Below, piece after piece: positions 11,844 to 12,349 of a DNA stretch of 12,349 nt (within the stretch, counting starts at the first letter, position 1; each line of letters starts with the position of its first letter). The position numbers and the translations under genes were made by a program. Below the pieces are notes generated by a model. It saw only the letters and a program-made list of their open reading frames with translations. It made no database searches and was not told the origin of the DNA. The stretch lies in contig JAAOZO010000088.1 of NCBI GenBank assembly GCA_011605715.1, positions 1-12,349 on the forward strand, read 5' to 3'. The stretch comes from Nitrososphaerota archaeon. GTDB lineage: Archaea > Thermoproteota > EX4484-205 > JAAOZO01.

Positions 11844-12349
11844 ATGACAGAAGAAGTAATCAGAGCTGAAAACCTAACAAAGGTTTACAACCGAAGCCTA
11901 GTAGCTGTCGATCACATAAACTTCAGTGTTAGAGAAGGCGAAATCTTTGGCTTTTTGGGACCAAACGGCGCTGGAAAAACAACAACTATAGGCATGCTAA
12001 CAACGGTGCTGAAGCCAACTGAAGGCACTGCTTTAGTGCTGGGTTATGATATTGTTAAGCAAGATAGCGAAGTTAGGAAGATCATTGGTGTTGTGCCCCA
12101 AGAGTACACGGCTGATGAAGATTTAACAGGCTATGAAAACATCATGCTCTGCGCCGACTTATATGGGATTCCACGGGACGTGGCCAAAAAACGCGCCTTG
12201 GAACTACTGGAACTCGTGGAACTGGCAGATTTCAAAGACAAAAAGGTTGAAACCTATTCTGGTGGAATGCGAAGAAGACTTGAGCTCGCAATTGGACTAA
12301 TCAACAGGCCTAAAGTACTATTTTTGGACGAGCCAACTTTGGGTTTGGA
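11844..12349 (+). CDS. ABC-transporter ATP-binding protein, partial at the window end
   Basis: 168 codons of the N-terminal part, open to the edge. It starts MTEEVIRAENLTKVYN, then the A-loop tyrosine and FGFLGPNGAGKTTTIGML (Walker A), VVPQE (Q-loop), ETYSGGMRRRLELAIGL (signature) and VLFLDEPTLGL (Walker B). Motif order and spacing, the early Q-loop and the SGGMRRRLE signature place it in the drug/CcmA-DrrA type exporter ATPase group. It would energise efflux together with a membrane subunit expected just downstream. The gene stands divergent from the carbohydrate locus and has its own promoter and Shine-Dalgarno. The D-loop, switch His and C-terminus are beyond the window. Confidence 0.95.
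   Translation, partial: MTEEVIRAENLTKVYNRSLVAVDHINFSVREGEIFGFLGPNGAGKTTTIGMLTTVLKPTEGTALVLGYDIVKQDSEVRKIIGVVPQEYTADEDLTGYENIMLCADLYGIPRDVAKKRALELLELVELADFKDKKVETYSGGMRRRLELAIGLINRPKVLFLDEPTLGL

Overview
The window reads as thermophile-like archaeal DNA. It is AT-rich. Most genes have a TTTAAA-type TATA box 25-35 bp upstream of a short or absent leader. The recognisable families (AAA/DUF4143 ATPase, AbrB- and DUF217-type VapB antitoxins, PIN toxins, coiled-coil PD-(D/E)XK-like protein, archaeal lipid-kinase relative) are typical of Thermoproteota and neighbouring archaeal lineages. I cannot name a species. No rRNA, tRNA or CRISPR array was found.

Left part (1-7.6 kb): a toxin-antitoxin and mobile-type accessory zone in which intact genes sit among decaying ones. 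In order: a membrane-anchored coiled-coil protein; a broken DUF433 antitoxin with a possible scrap of its DUF5615 toxin; a small conserved-looking protein with a broken upstream partner; an ATPase/DUF4143 gene whose start codon lies inside a perfect 12-bp palindrome; an unidentified decayed gene; a lipid/diacylglycerol-kinase-like gene; a frameshifted vapB(DUF217)-vapC(PIN) pair; an AbrB-PIN pair whose toxin C-terminus has changed frame; and a single-chain protein joining an AbiEi-like region, a nucleotidyltransferase and a winged helix.

Middle and right part (7.6-11.7 kb): a coiled-coil PD-(D/E)XK-like protein, then a minus-strand carbohydrate locus. In transcription order this is a Gfo/Idh/MocA oxidoreductase, a stand-alone ParB/Srx-fold protein, a polysaccharide deacetylase cut short by one TGA codon, and the first ~29 codons of what looks like a sialidase-type glycosidase. 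The oxidoreductase/ParB junction, about 210 bp, is present a second time as a decayed copy between the ParB-like gene and the deacetylase. This suggests that an oxidoreductase-ParB unit was once tandemly duplicated.

The right edge opens a plus-strand gene for an ABC-transporter ATPase, with a TATA box and a Shine-Dalgarno sequence, cut by the window end. The most interesting signals are the one-chain antitoxin/toxin-like fusion, the operator-like palindrome of the ATPase, the duplicated carbohydrate junction, and the density of antitoxin-toxin pairs caught at different stages of decay. Homopolymer-linked frameshifts should be checked against raw reads, because some could be assembly errors.
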